From: a candidate division WOR-3 bacterium
GTDB taxonomy: Bacteria; Hydrothermota; Tepidihabitantia; Tepidihabitantales; Tepidihabitantaceae
DNA length: 64,000 nt
NCBI GenBank assembly: GCA_039801085.1
Contig: JBDRTY010000005.1
Span: 39,651 to 103,650 of the forward strand
Direction: 5' to 3'
Shown here: piece after piece, positions 1 through 8,633 of the stretch
How positions within the stretch are numbered: position 1 is the first letter of the stretch
How the letters are laid out: each line of letters opens with the position of its first letter
Program-made: the position numbers and the translations under genes
Notes under the pieces: generated by a model
Seen by the model: the letters and a program-made list of their open reading frames with translations, nothing else
Database searches by the model: none
Told to the model about the DNA's origin: nothing

Positions 1-2
1 GC

Positions 3-185
3 CGGTATAATTACATTAAACTTCCTAAACCGGGGACGAATCCAAGAGGGGTCGAAATTACAAAAGATGCATTATCGAAACTTGCATACGACAGTATGTC
101 AAAAAGAATCGAGATAACTTGGCAAAGGGGATCCATCGAATTTAATTCCTACAAAAGGTGGGTTGATCTCTGGCAGGAGGAATGA
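3..185 (+). CDS. C-terminal tail of an unknown protein, possibly a restriction enzyme (partial)
   Basis: An open frame runs in from the left edge and ends at TGA 183-185, giving about 60 residues that finish RWVDLWQEE. The stop is immediately followed by the ATG of a DNA methyltransferase, so the two are almost certainly co-transcribed and translationally coupled; the AGGAGG at 175-180 that serves the next gene lies inside this tail. Like its neighbour it is AT-richer than the rest of the window. Position next to a methyltransferase suggests a restriction endonuclease or another part of a modification system, but no catalytic motif is visible in this fragment, so the function is inference only. 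Confidence 0.55.
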   Translation, partial: RYNYIKLPKPGTNPRGVEITKDALSKLAYDSMSKRIEITWQRGSIEFNSYKRWVDLWQEE

Positions 186-1097
186 ATGGTTAAAAGTCAA
201 GTCAAAAATGGAACAAGAACAAGCGCGTTTGGTTCCCCGGGAAGGATTAATCACGATTCAACTCCATTTTATACTAGCAGACTTTACAAGGGATTACCTA
301 AAGAGAAGATTAAAAAATATAAAGAGAATCCAATTCCGGATCAGTATCTGAATAAAATTTTATGCAAAACAAGCGAAAATATGGAAGAGTTGCCCAACTG
401 CTCGATACATCTGATGGTGACATCACCCCCTTATAATGTAGGGAAGCAGTATGATGAAGACCTGACACTTGATGAATATCGGGAATTTCTGAAGAGAGTA
501 TGGATGGAAGTTAAAAGAGTTCTTGTCCCCGGAGGTAGAGCCTGCATAAATATTGCCAATCTGGGAAGAAAGCCCTATATTCCTCTTCATACTTTTATTA
601 TTGAGGATATGCTCGATTTAGGATTTTTAATGCGAGGCGAAGTCATCTGGAATAAAGCTTCAAGCAGTAGTCCATCAACAGCTTGGGGCTCTTGGCTTTC
701 AGCTAAAAATCCAACTTTAAGGGATATTCATGAGTATATTCTGATATTTTCCAAGGATATGTTTTCAAGAGAAAACATTGGCAGAAAAAGCACTATTTCA
801 AAAGAGGAGTTTCTGGAATTTACCAAAAGCGTTTGGACATTTCCTGCTGAACCGGCATCAAAAGTTGGCCATCCGGCACCATTCCCGGTAGAATTGCCCT
901 ACAGGTTGATTCAGCTTTATACATTTCAGGGCGAAGTTGTGCTCGACCCCTTCATGGGAAGCGGACAGACAGCAATTGCAGCGATCAAGACTGGGCGCTG
1001 TTATTTGGGTTACGAGATAAATCAAAAGTATGTGACGCTGGCAGAAAAGCGAATAAAGGATTTTCTCTCAAGTTTTAATCTCCCCAGATTGCTTTGA
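186..1097 (+). CDS. Site-specific DNA methyltransferase, beta-class (N4-cytosine or N6-adenine)
   Basis: The protein (303 aa) transfers a methyl group from S-adenosylmethionine to an exocyclic amine in DNA. Motif IV TSPPY is at residues 79-83 and the SAM-binding motif I DPFMGSG at 254-260; this order, catalytic motif first, defines the beta class shared by N4-cytosine and some N6-adenine enzymes. No separate target-recognition domain is obvious, and the roughly 45 residues before the first conserved stretch are unusual, so a later start cannot be excluded. The ATG at 186 follows the upstream stop directly and has AGGAGG five bases ahead. Base composition is clearly AT-richer than the flanking genes, which suggests horizontal acquisition as part of a restriction-modification system whose partner lies mostly off the left edge. 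Confidence 0.85.
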   Translation: MVKSQVKNGTRTSAFGSPGRINHDSTPFYTSRLYKGLPKEKIKKYKENPIPDQYLNKILCKTSENMEELPNCSIHLMVTSPPYNVGKQYDEDLTLDEYREFLKRVWMEVKRVLVPGGRACINIANLGRKPYIPLHTFIIEDMLDLGFLMRGEVIWNKASSSSPSTAWGSWLSAKNPTLRDIHEYILIFSKDMFSRENIGRKSTISKEEFLEFTKSVWTFPAEPASKVGHPAPFPVELPYRLIQLYTFQGEVVLDPFMGSGQTAIAAIKTGRCYLGYEINQKYVTLAEKRIKDFLSSFNLPRLL

Positions 1098-1179
1098 GCT
1101 AAAAAAGGTAAATTGCGGCCAGCGGCAGTTTTGGATGTTATTAGTCAATGTGCAATAATTAGCGCACCGTACTGTACAA

Positions 1180-1270
1180 TTGCCTCCACCCGACCGCAGG
1201 TTATATTTACGGAGCAGACACTGCTCGTGATTAAGCCTGAGACGGTGGCAAGGTAGTAAAGGTAAGATTC
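1180..1270 (+). pseudogene. Decayed copy of the ndk promoter and 5' end
   Basis: The segment 1209-1256 reads (ACG)EQTLLVIKPETVAR followed by TAG. This matches the intact ndk start (GTG)EQTLLVIKPDAVAR at 2914 almost residue for residue. Similarity continues upstream, where TTGCCT 1180-1185 and TATATT 1202-1207 correspond to the ndk -35 and -10, and about 14 bases downstream. The start codon has become ACG and a stop follows codon 15, so it cannot make the enzyme. It is a remnant of a duplication that now flanks the SBBP gene on its left, with the intact ndk on its right. The old promoter may still contribute transcription of the SBBP gene. Confidence 0.8.
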
Positions 1271-1271
1271 T

Positions 1272-1299
1272 TTGCCGGCAGCAGGATTTTAATTATAAT
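1272..1299 (+). promoter_or_regulatory. Probable promoter of the SBBP gene at 1335
   Basis: TTGCCG at 1272-1277 and a perfect TATAAT at 1294-1299 are 16 bases apart, placing the transcript start near 1306 and giving a short leader that contains AAAGGAGG at 1321-1328. Confidence 0.55.
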
Positions 1300-1334
1300 G
1301 CCGGTGGAGAGTTTATAAACAAAGGAGGCAGGAT

Positions 1335-2867
1335 GTGCGCCGGATTTCAATGGTAGTTCTGACCGCATTTTTTGCCGGCTGGGCGCAGAACTGGGTTGCC
1401 CGTTATAATGGACCGGCAAATGATGATGATATCGTTGCCGGCATGGTTTGTGATGAACAGGGCAATGTTTATGTTGCCGGAACGAGCCGGGGTGGGACAA
1501 TGGGGAGCGATATTGTAATCATTAAATACAGTCCTGCCGGTGAATCGCTCTGGGCGGTAAGGGTGGACGGTGGTGTCCATGGTGACGATGAGGCAAAGGC
1601 AGTTGCTTATCGGAACGGCCGGGTGGTGGTTACCGGCAGCACCGCTGAACGCGATTCCCAGTGTACCGACATCATCACGCTGGTCTATAACACTGACGGC
1701 TCCCAGCGGCTGCTGGCGACCTTCGGTACCACCAACAGCGACGACGCCGGGCTGGCAGTTGCCATTGACAACAGCAGAAATGTCTATGTTGCCGGGTTTT
1801 CAACCGGTGCTACCACCGGCCGTGATATGAGACTGCTGAAATATAATGCCGACGGTTCGCTGGCGTGGATCAGCAGCTACATAACCGCCGAAGATGATTA
1901 TCCGGTTCAGGTGGCAAGCCCGGTTTATCCGGATGTTTTTATTGCGGGCAACTCCGGCAACTCTGAGGATTATGTTACGCTCCGGGTGAACGGTTTTAAC
2001 GGCGATACCGTCTGGACCAGAAGGTATGACGGCCCGGCGGGAGGCAGGGATGAAGCCCGCGGGCTGGTGGTTGATCCGGACCGGAATGTTTATGTGACAG
2101 GGGTCAGTCATGGCCTTAACACCAATGCCGACTTCACGACGATCAAGTACAGCGCAAACGGCGGGCTGGTCTGGGTGCGACGCTATAACGGAACCTCAGA
2201 CGGGGTGGACCGGGCAAACAGTATTACCCTTGACAGCAGCGGTTATATCTATGTAACCGGTTGCAGCCAGAGTCCGGACGGTGATTTTGATTTCGCAACC
2301 GTCAAATATGACACCAGCGGTGTTGAGCGATGGGTGAGGCACTATGATGATCCGGCAGGAGGAGATGATGAAGCCCGGATGGTCACCGCCGGTCAGGCCG
2401 GTTTTATATATGTTACCGGTTATAGTGCCGGCACGGCCACGGGCAGTGATTATCTGACCATAGGATACAGTGAGGATGGGAGCGAGTGTGGATGCTACCG
2501 GTATGACGGTCCGGCAGGCGGTGTTGACGAGGCGGCTGCAGTGCTATGTGCTGGCAGCAGGGTTTATGTGACCGGCACAAGCGAGGGGGCGGGTACTGGC
2601 TCGGACTTTGCCACACTGGGTTATGAGCCCGCAGGCGTTATCGAGCCGTTACTCACCGTAGGTGCGATTTCCCGATCCCGGTTGACAGTGATCAGAAACG
2701 GTTTTTACCGGGCAGATGCCGAAGGGGCGCTGATGGATGCGACTGGAAGACAGGTGATGAGGGTCATTCCCGGAATAAACCTTCTCGGAGAAGTTCATGC
2801 CGGTCTGTATTTTGTGTGCGCCGGGACCGGCAACCGGAAGCTGACCAGCGTGGTAGTGATAAAATAG
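1335..2867 (+). CDS. Exported SBBP-type beta-propeller protein with T9SS-like C-terminal domain
   Basis: The 510-residue protein has a short signal peptide (hydrophobic to about residue 17) followed by the mature start NWVARYNGPAND. The body is a series of roughly 50-residue repeats with the pattern NVYVAGTS/IYVTGCS and D..T(I/V)KY, as in SBBP (seven-bladed propeller) repeats. The last 70 residues (IRNGFYRADAEG...ATGRQ...GLYFV) resemble a degenerate type A sorting domain of type IX secretion, so I infer export to the surface. The start is GTG 1335, six bases after AAAGGAGG; the overlapping ATG at 1333 leads to an immediate stop. It is a clear paralogue of the protein at 56761. Ligand and role are unknown. 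Confidence 0.8.
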   Translation: MRRISMVVLTAFFAGWAQNWVARYNGPANDDDIVAGMVCDEQGNVYVAGTSRGGTMGSDIVIIKYSPAGESLWAVRVDGGVHGDDEAKAVAYRNGRVVVTGSTAERDSQCTDIITLVYNTDGSQRLLATFGTTNSDDAGLAVAIDNSRNVYVAGFSTGATTGRDMRLLKYNADGSLAWISSYITAEDDYPVQVASPVYPDVFIAGNSGNSEDYVTLRVNGFNGDTVWTRRYDGPAGGRDEARGLVVDPDRNVYVTGVSHGLNTNADFTTIKYSANGGLVWVRRYNGTSDGVDRANSITLDSSGYIYVTGCSQSPDGDFDFATVKYDTSGVERWVRHYDDPAGGDDEARMVTAGQAGFIYVTGYSAGTATGSDYLTIGYSEDGSECGCYRYDGPAGGVDEAAAVLCAGSRVYVTGTSEGAGTGSDFATLGYEPAGVIEPLLTVGAISRSRLTVIRNGFYRADAEGALMDATGRQVMRVIPGINLLGEVHAGLYFVCAGTGNRKLTSVVVIK

Positions 2868-2877
2868 CGGACCTTAA

Positions 2878-2905
2878 TTGACTTCTGCCCACCGCAATTT
2901 AAAAT
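2878..2905 (+). promoter_or_regulatory. ndk promoter, leaderless type
   Basis: TTGACT 2878-2883 and TAAAAT 2900-2905 are 16 bases apart; only eight bases separate the -10 from GTG 2914, and no Shine-Dalgarno sequence is present. This predicts a transcript starting at or next to the start codon. Confidence 0.6.
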
Positions 2906-2913
2906 TATGCTTT

Positions 2914-3327
2914 GTGGAGCAGACGCTGCTCGTGATCAAGCCGGATGCGGTGGCAAGGGGGGTGATCGGTGAGATCATCACCACGATTGAGCGTGCCGGA
3001 CTGAAGATCGCCGGTCTGGTGATGCGCCGGCTCTCCCGTGCCGAGGCAGAGGAGTTCTATGCAATTCACCGGGGTAAGGATTTTTTTACCGGGCTGGTGG
3101 AGTTCATCATTTCCGGTCCGGTGGTTGCCCTGCTGGTTGAGGGTGAGAACGCCCGGCAGCGGGTAAGGGAGCTTGCCGGTGCGACCGATCCGGCAAAGGC
3201 AAAACCCGGGACGATCAGACAGCGGTTCGGGACTTCGGTCCGGACCAATGCGGTCCATGCTGCCAATCCGGCTGAGGATGTGGAGCGGGAGATCAGATTT
3301 TTCTTTGGTAATTTAACTCAACCGTAA
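2914..3327 (+). CDS. ndk: Nucleoside diphosphate kinase
   Basis: Ndk transfers the gamma phosphate of a nucleoside triphosphate to nucleoside diphosphates through a phosphohistidine. The 137-residue length is normal. The N-terminus EQTLLVIKPDAVARG is typical, and the active-site His lies in the TNAVHAANP segment near the C-terminus. I choose GTG 2914 because family homology begins there; a longer TTG-initiated frame from 2878 would add residues over the promoter. The gene is followed after 10 bases by the C25 peptidase gene and probably shares its transcript. A decayed copy of its 5' end sits 1.7 kb upstream. Confidence 0.95.
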   Translation: MEQTLLVIKPDAVARGVIGEIITTIERAGLKIAGLVMRRLSRAEAEEFYAIHRGKDFFTGLVEFIISGPVVALLVEGENARQRVRELAGATDPAKAKPGTIRQRFGTSVRTNAVHAANPAEDVEREIRFFFGNLTQP

Positions 3328-3337
3328 GGAGTTCAGA

Positions 3338-6300
3338 ATGAAAAGGTATGCGGTGCTGCTCGTGCCGGTCCTGCTTTTTGCCGGCATGATTACGAAAACA
3401 CTGGAGTTCAGCCCAACTGAGCTGAGCATTACCAGTGTCAACGGCTATGATGTGGTTCAGCTGAAAAATGCCGGTTCGGTTACCGAGCCGGGCAAGCCGG
3501 CGCTGCCGGTGGTGCCGGTGAATGTTGCTGTGCCGGCAAATGCAACGGTGACCGGGATTGAGGTTATTCCGCTGGCGACTGAGGAGCTTGCCGGCAGTTA
3601 CCGGGTTCATCCGGCACAGGAGCCGGTGGTGCTTTCGGCAAAGAGCCAGCCCGGATTTGTTCCCCCGGACCCGCAGATTTATACCCGGAGTGAGCCGTTT
3701 CCGGGCAGGTTTTATGACTGGAACGGCTATACCGGCACGATGATGGGCTGGCGGGTGTGCGGTTTTGGAGTCTATCCACTCCAGTATGAGCCGGCGAGCG
3801 GGAGGCTGACTCTTTACCGGCGGCTGCAGGTGAGGGTCAGCTATCAGGAGGGGGCGGTCAGTCCGGTGCGGCTTTCCGAGCGCCAGCTGGTGGCGTTTGC
3901 GCCGGCGGTGCGCAGTGTTGTGGTCAATCCGGAGGATGTAGGCGGATTCGCACCCGAGGTCCGGCAGACGGATCAGATGGACTGCGATTATGCGATTATC
4001 ACCAATGCGACACTGGCTGGCAGTTTTCAGAGTCTGGTTGACTGGCGGACGAAGAAGGGACTCTACACCCGCATCTTCCGCACCGACTCGATCAGTGCCC
4101 GCTATCCTGGTCGGGACCTGCAGGAGAAGATCCGGAATTTCATCATTGACTACTGGACCAATCACGGGCTGATCTATGTTCTGCTGGCGGGTGACAACTC
4201 ACTGGTACCGGCACGCCGGGCAAGGTGTGTGGTCGGAACTACTACCGATGACATTCCGGCCGATCTCTATTATGCGGACCTGCAGTGGTCCTGGGACGGT
4301 AACCGGAATAACATCTTCGGCGAGATGAGCGGTGATACGGTGGATCTGTTCTACGACCTGTTTCTGGGCCGGGCATCGGTGGACAATGCGACCCAGGTGA
4401 GCACCTTTATCAGCAAGACGCTGTTTTATGAAAAGACGCCGACGACCGACTATTTGCAGCGGATGCTTCTTCCCTATGTGATGCTCTGGTCCTCATCCGG
4501 CTATTCGGGCCGGGTGGTCTCAGAGACGATTGCTGCCAAGACCCCATCCGGCTGGACCGATGCCTATATTGCCAACCCGACTACCACCACACCGATGCGG
4601 GATTCAATCAACCGGGGATATCATTTCTGTCATGCTGCTGCCCACGGCGATGATTACGGGTTTTACACCGAGAGCGGAACCCCGATTTACACGACCAGCA
4701 CCGCAAGCGGTCAGACCAACTCGACCCGGCCGGTGATTCTGAACTCGATCGCCTGCATCTCGGGCAATTTTGAGGCTGAGGACTGTCTGGCTGAGGCGCT
4801 GATGAACAATGCTAATGGCGGGGCGGTTGCCACGATCATGAACTCCCGTTACGGCTGGGGAACACCACCGACCATGGGTCCGAGTGAGAAGCTGGACTGC
4901 ATGTTTTATGACTATTACTTCATCGGCGATACGGTGGAGATCGGCAGAAATCACTGTTCAAGCAAGAATGTCTACGGTTACATTGCCCAGAGTCAGGCGG
5001 TGTGGCGCTGGTGCTATTATGAGCTGAATCTGTTCGGGGATCCGGCACTGCCGCTGTGGAATGGTGCACCGGGCACGATGAGCGCCCAGAACCGGGATAC
5101 GATCACGACCGGTGCCCAGAGTTTTCAGGTGACGGTGACGAGCAGCGGTTCACCGGTGGTCGGCGCGCTGGTCTGCTGCTACAAGCCGGGAGAGGTGCAT
5201 GAGGTCGGGTATACGAACGGCAGCGGGGTTGCGACGGTGACCATCAATCCGTTGACCACAGGGACGCTGTACCTCACGGTCAGCCGCAAGCAGTATCTGC
5301 CGGTGGAGAAGATGGTGGTGGTGGTGCCGGGCACACCTCAGCCGTATATCACCATTATCCGGACCTTTGTTGATGACGGGGGCAACAACCAGCTCGATCC
5401 GGGCGAGACCGCGGATCTCTATGTGACGGTGAAAAATATCGGCAGTGCCGGGGCAACAAATGTGACGGGCAGACTGCGCACCGCTTCGGGTTATATCACG
5501 ATGAGCGATTCCACCGCCAGCTACGGGACGCTGAATGCCAATGACACCGCCCGGGGCGACCGATACCGATTGACCGCCAGCGCCTCAACACCGCCGGGCA
5601 GCCAGATCAGTTTCACGCTGAATATTATCAGCAACGAAGGCAGCTGGAATCCGACTTTCAGCCTGACGGTCGGCACACCCCAGCAGCCGGGACAGCTCTG
5701 GGTCAATCATGATACCGGCAACTGCAAGCTGAGCGTCACCGCGCTCGGTTCAATTGGGTTCACCGAACCGCCGAGTCTGGATCTTGGTGCCGGGTTCTCC
5801 TACCCGAAGACGAGCGCGAGTCATCTTTACTATTCAAGTCTGCTGGTGGGTAACAGCGAAAGTTATGTCGTGGACCGGTTCTACGGCCGGCCCGCCTCGA
5901 GCATCAATACCGATTTCCAGCTGGTGGACAGTGTGCGGATGATCTTCCCGCCGCAGTCCGGGGATGAGCAGTTCCGGGCGGTCCTGAGTGACGCCGCGCA
6001 TTCAACCCCCAAAAACCTGCGCATAACTCAGAACAGCTATATGTCGGCACAGCCCGGCTATGATGATTTTGTCGTGCTGGTATATGATATTCAGAATCAG
6101 GGCTCAAGTGCGGTGAACGGTCTCTATGCCGGCATCTTTGCCGACTTTGATGTCGGAGCAGATCCGACCCAGAATACGGTGACAAGCAGTGAGGCCAAGC
6201 GGTTCAGCTACATGCGGTCCGCATCCAGCGCCAACCCCTGTGTCGGGGTGAAGATCCTTGAGCCGCAGTCTTTTGCCAACCTGTGTGCGATTGACCATGC

Positions 6301-6838
6301 GCGCTATGTTTATCCCGATTCGGCGATGACCGAGGGGATGAAGTTCCGGATTCTCAATGGCACGGTCAGTCAGCGCAACTCCAACCGCAGCTATGACTGG
6401 TCGGTCGGGGTTTCGGTCGGGCCTTTCAATCTCAACCCGGGTGCGAGCCAGCGGGTGGCGTTTGCCTTTGTCGGTGGCACCTCGGCAGCCGATTTTGAAG
6501 CCAATGCGGACAGCGCCCAGTCCTGGTATGACAACTATCTCGGGATTCAGGCGGAGGAAGGAGGACAGCGGAGTCCGGAATTTGCCGGTATCAGAATTGT
6601 TCCCAATCCGCTTTCCAGCCTGGTCTGCCTGAGTTACAACCTGAATCAGGCAGGACGGGTGCAGGTTGCACTCTATGACATCACCGGCCGGCAGGTTGCC
6701 GGTCTTCTTGACCGGCACCTGGAACCGGGCAGACTGGAGCTGCGCTGGGATGCGAGCCGGCTCGCCTGCGGAGTGTATCTGGTGAAGATTACTACACCCG
6801 GTGGCATAGATTCCCAGAAACTGGTGATCAGACGCTGA
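3338..6838 (+). CDS. C25 (gingipain-type) cysteine peptidase with T9SS sorting domain
   Basis: This 1166-residue exported protein has a signal peptide, a propeptide-like region to about residue 210, then a caspase-fold C25 peptidase domain. The likely catalytic dyad is His436 (in HAAAHGDD) and Cys473 (in NSIACISG), spaced as in the family. After it come a beta-sandwich region near residues 590-780, including a stretch LDPGETADLYVTVKN typical of extracellular Ig-like linker domains, a further large beta-rich region, and a canonical type A sorting domain starting IVPNPLSS and ending in SQKLVIRR. It would be secreted by the type IX system and degrade proteins outside the cell. AAGGAG precedes ATG 3338. 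It lies 10 bases after ndk and ends before a strong bidirectional terminator. Confidence 0.92.
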   Translation: MKRYAVLLVPVLLFAGMITKTLEFSPTELSITSVNGYDVVQLKNAGSVTEPGKPALPVVPVNVAVPANATVTGIEVIPLATEELAGSYRVHPAQEPVVLSAKSQPGFVPPDPQIYTRSEPFPGRFYDWNGYTGTMMGWRVCGFGVYPLQYEPASGRLTLYRRLQVRVSYQEGAVSPVRLSERQLVAFAPAVRSVVVNPEDVGGFAPEVRQTDQMDCDYAIITNATLAGSFQSLVDWRTKKGLYTRIFRTDSISARYPGRDLQEKIRNFIIDYWTNHGLIYVLLAGDNSLVPARRARCVVGTTTDDIPADLYYADLQWSWDGNRNNIFGEMSGDTVDLFYDLFLGRASVDNATQVSTFISKTLFYEKTPTTDYLQRMLLPYVMLWSSSGYSGRVVSETIAAKTPSGWTDAYIANPTTTTPMRDSINRGYHFCHAAAHGDDYGFYTESGTPIYTTSTASGQTNSTRPVILNSIACISGNFEAEDCLAEALMNNANGGAVATIMNSRYGWGTPPTMGPSEKLDCMFYDYYFIGDTVEIGRNHCSSKNVYGYIAQSQAVWRWCYYELNLFGDPALPLWNGAPGTMSAQNRDTITTGAQSFQVTVTSSGSPVVGALVCCYKPGEVHEVGYTNGSGVATVTINPLTTGTLYLTVSRKQYLPVEKMVVVVPGTPQPYITIIRTFVDDGGNNQLDPGETADLYVTVKNIGSAGATNVTGRLRTASGYITMSDSTASYGTLNANDTARGDRYRLTASASTPPGSQISFTLNIISNEGSWNPTFSLTVGTPQQPGQLWVNHDTGNCKLSVTALGSIGFTEPPSLDLGAGFSYPKTSASHLYYSSLLVGNSESYVVDRFYGRPASSINTDFQLVDSVRMIFPPQSGDEQFRAVLSDAAHSTPKNLRITQNSYMSAQPGYDDFVVLVYDIQNQGSSAVNGLYAGIFADFDVGADPTQNTVTSSEAKRFSYMRSASSANPCVGVKILEPQSFANLCAIDHARYVYPDSAMTEGMKFRILNGTVSQRNSNRSYDWSVGVSVGPFNLNPGASQRVAFAFVGGTSAADFEANADSAQSWYDNYLGIQAEEGGQRSPEFAGIRIVPNPLSSLVCLSYNLNQAGRVQVALYDITGRQVAGLLDRHLEPGRLELRWDASRLACGVYLVKITTPGGIDSQKLVIRR

Positions 6839-6858
6839 GCCCGGACAGTAAATCAAAA

Positions 6859-6888
6859 GGGGGTGTCGGCCGACACCCCCTTATTTTT
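6859..6888. terminator. Bidirectional Rho-independent terminator
   Basis: A perfect palindrome with 11-base arms (GGGGGTGTCGG/CCGACACCCCC, 6859-6880) is flanked by AAAA on the left and TTATTTTTT on the right. It sits between the convergent C25 peptidase and FG-GAP genes and can serve both. Confidence 0.9.
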
Positions 6889-6899
6889 TCTTTCCGGAA

Positions 6900-8624
6900 T
6901 TACCTGGTAATCAGCAGTTTCTGGCAGATTTGACCGGTTCCTGTCTGAACAAAGTAGATGCCGGGTGCGAGGCAGGTGGGGAGCACAAATCCATCGGTTT
7001 TGGCGGTGAGACCGGAAATGCGGGCACCGGTGCGGTCATAAAGCCGGACCGGCAGCGATCTCAGCGGTGCCGGCTGGAACCGGATGTGATCACCCGGACG
7101 GGCAACTCCCGGCACCAGCCGGAAATATCCCGGCAGATTATGGTGGTATTCACTGATGCCGGTGACGGGATGCCGGTAAAGACCGGTGCGCTGCATGTCA
7201 AACTGGTAGGTGGGCCACTGCCACCGGTCCCGGAACCAGGGGACATCGGTTTCCCAGATGGTGACGCTCATCGTATTGGCGTTATCATAGGAGACAGCAA
7301 CGATGTCCATGGTGTCATCGCCGTCAACATCCGCGACGGTGGCACCATTGAGATAGGTCCAGCCCCTTGGCCGCAGGGGCCAGCCGGACACCGGTGTACC
7401 GTCATGATGGACCGCATAGAGGTAGCCGAGGGTGTCGGTGTTGGAGAGCAGATTGCTCGTAAAAATTATTTCCATGTCGCCGTCTCCGTCAAGGTCGGCA
7501 ACGGTGATGTTGCCCTCTGCCGCATCGCCGTTGGGCTGATAAACCGGGAAACCGGGCAGGATTGAGCCGTCAGCACTCAGGGCATAGAGCACCGAGGCAC
7601 CGCCACCGACCACACCGGACAGACCGCACAGCACCTTGAGCTCACCGTTGAGATAAAGATCAGCAACCGTGGGCGGACAGTAGGTCCAGCGCGGGAAGGG
7701 GCAGGGCCAGCCGTCCATAATCGTGCCGTTGTGGCGGAAGACATAGACACCCTGGGTTCCCTGATGCATGGCGACGATGATTTCCAGCGTGTCGTCACCA
7801 TCAAGATCGGCAAGCGCGGGTGACTGGTAGGAGAACTTGGCGCCGTTGGGACTTGTGACAGGCCAGCCGGGCAGAATGGTACCGTCAGGATGGAGGACAT
7901 AGAGTGAGTTATAGGAGGCGTAGACGATTTCCGCCTGACCGTCAAGGTTGATATCGCCAACCGCAGCGCCGAGTGCAGGTACATGATCAAGCGAGCAGGG
8001 CCAGGCACCGGGCTGACGGGTTCCGTTGTAACGCAGGACATGGAGATGACCGATCGGCCAGTCCCGTTCGCCGACGATGATCTCGAGTGAATCATCGCCG
8101 TCAATGTCCGCCAGTGTGGGTGAATCGGCAAAGTTGCCATTGACCAGACCGGTGAAGGGAAATCCGGGCTTGACATTGCCGTTGCGGTCATAGACATAGA
8201 CCGCACCACCGCTGGTCATTCCCCGGGTACAGATGGCAATCTCAATCTGGCCGTCCCGGTCGATGTCGGCTGCTGCCGCCGCATATTGGCCCATATAGGA
8301 AAAACTTTTCGGCCAGCCGGGATAATAGTTTCCATCGTAGCGCCAGACATGCAGCTGTCCGGCAGTTGAGGGCATGATCACCTCAAGCCGGCCGTCAGCG
8401 TCAAGATCAGCCAGCGTGGCGCCCCGTGCCGGTCCGAACTGCGGATTGTAGGTTACCTTTTTCGGCCAGCCGGGCATGATTTGGAGCTCGTCGGTTGCCG
8501 GCAGACCTGCTGGCAGGTCTGCCGGAGTGATGGTGAGCATACCCGGCACCCTGGTTTGGGTCCCGGTGAACTCAACCTTCAATCCCGGTTGCAGGACAAT
8601 CAGGAGTACAAGCATTGCGTTCAT
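6900..8624 (-). CDS. Exported FG-GAP/VCBS beta-propeller protein with T9SS sorting domain
   Basis: The 574-residue protein begins with a signal peptide (MNAMLVLLIVLQPG) and contains at least seven FG-GAP/VCBS-type calcium-binding loops such as ADLDADGRLEV, ADIDRDGQIEI, ADIDGDDSLEI, GDINLDGQAEI and ADVDGDDTMDI, spaced as blades of a propeller. The C-terminal 80 residues contain LYDRTGARISGL and GIYFVQTGTGQICQKLLITR-like features of a type IX sorting domain. It is the last gene of the minus-strand operon; AAGGAGG in front of its ATG overlaps the stop of hypA. Ligand unknown; integrin-like adhesion or scaffold functions are typical of such propellers but are not shown here. Confidence 0.85.
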   Translation of the reverse strand: MNAMLVLLIVLQPGLKVEFTGTQTRVPGMLTITPADLPAGLPATDELQIMPGWPKKVTYNPQFGPARGATLADLDADGRLEVIMPSTAGQLHVWRYDGNYYPGWPKSFSYMGQYAAAAADIDRDGQIEIAICTRGMTSGGAVYVYDRNGNVKPGFPFTGLVNGNFADSPTLADIDGDDSLEIIVGERDWPIGHLHVLRYNGTRQPGAWPCSLDHVPALGAAVGDINLDGQAEIVYASYNSLYVLHPDGTILPGWPVTSPNGAKFSYQSPALADLDGDDTLEIIVAMHQGTQGVYVFRHNGTIMDGWPCPFPRWTYCPPTVADLYLNGELKVLCGLSGVVGGGASVLYALSADGSILPGFPVYQPNGDAAEGNITVADLDGDGDMEIIFTSNLLSNTDTLGYLYAVHHDGTPVSGWPLRPRGWTYLNGATVADVDGDDTMDIVAVSYDNANTMSVTIWETDVPWFRDRWQWPTYQFDMQRTGLYRHPVTGISEYHHNLPGYFRLVPGVARPGDHIRFQPAPLRSLPVRLYDRTGARISGLTAKTDGFVLPTCLAPGIYFVQTGTGQICQKLLITR

Positions 8625-8633
8625 AAAGCCTCC

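Noticed and set aside
1207..2961. attL/attR pair of an integrated element
   Set aside because: The repeats are considerably diverged and no integrase lies between them; duplication and decay explains them as well.
3293..4165. Long minus-strand frame opposite the C25 peptidase
   Set aside because: It is an antisense shadow of a GC-rich gene with low-complexity composition; the plus-strand frame has clear domain motifs.
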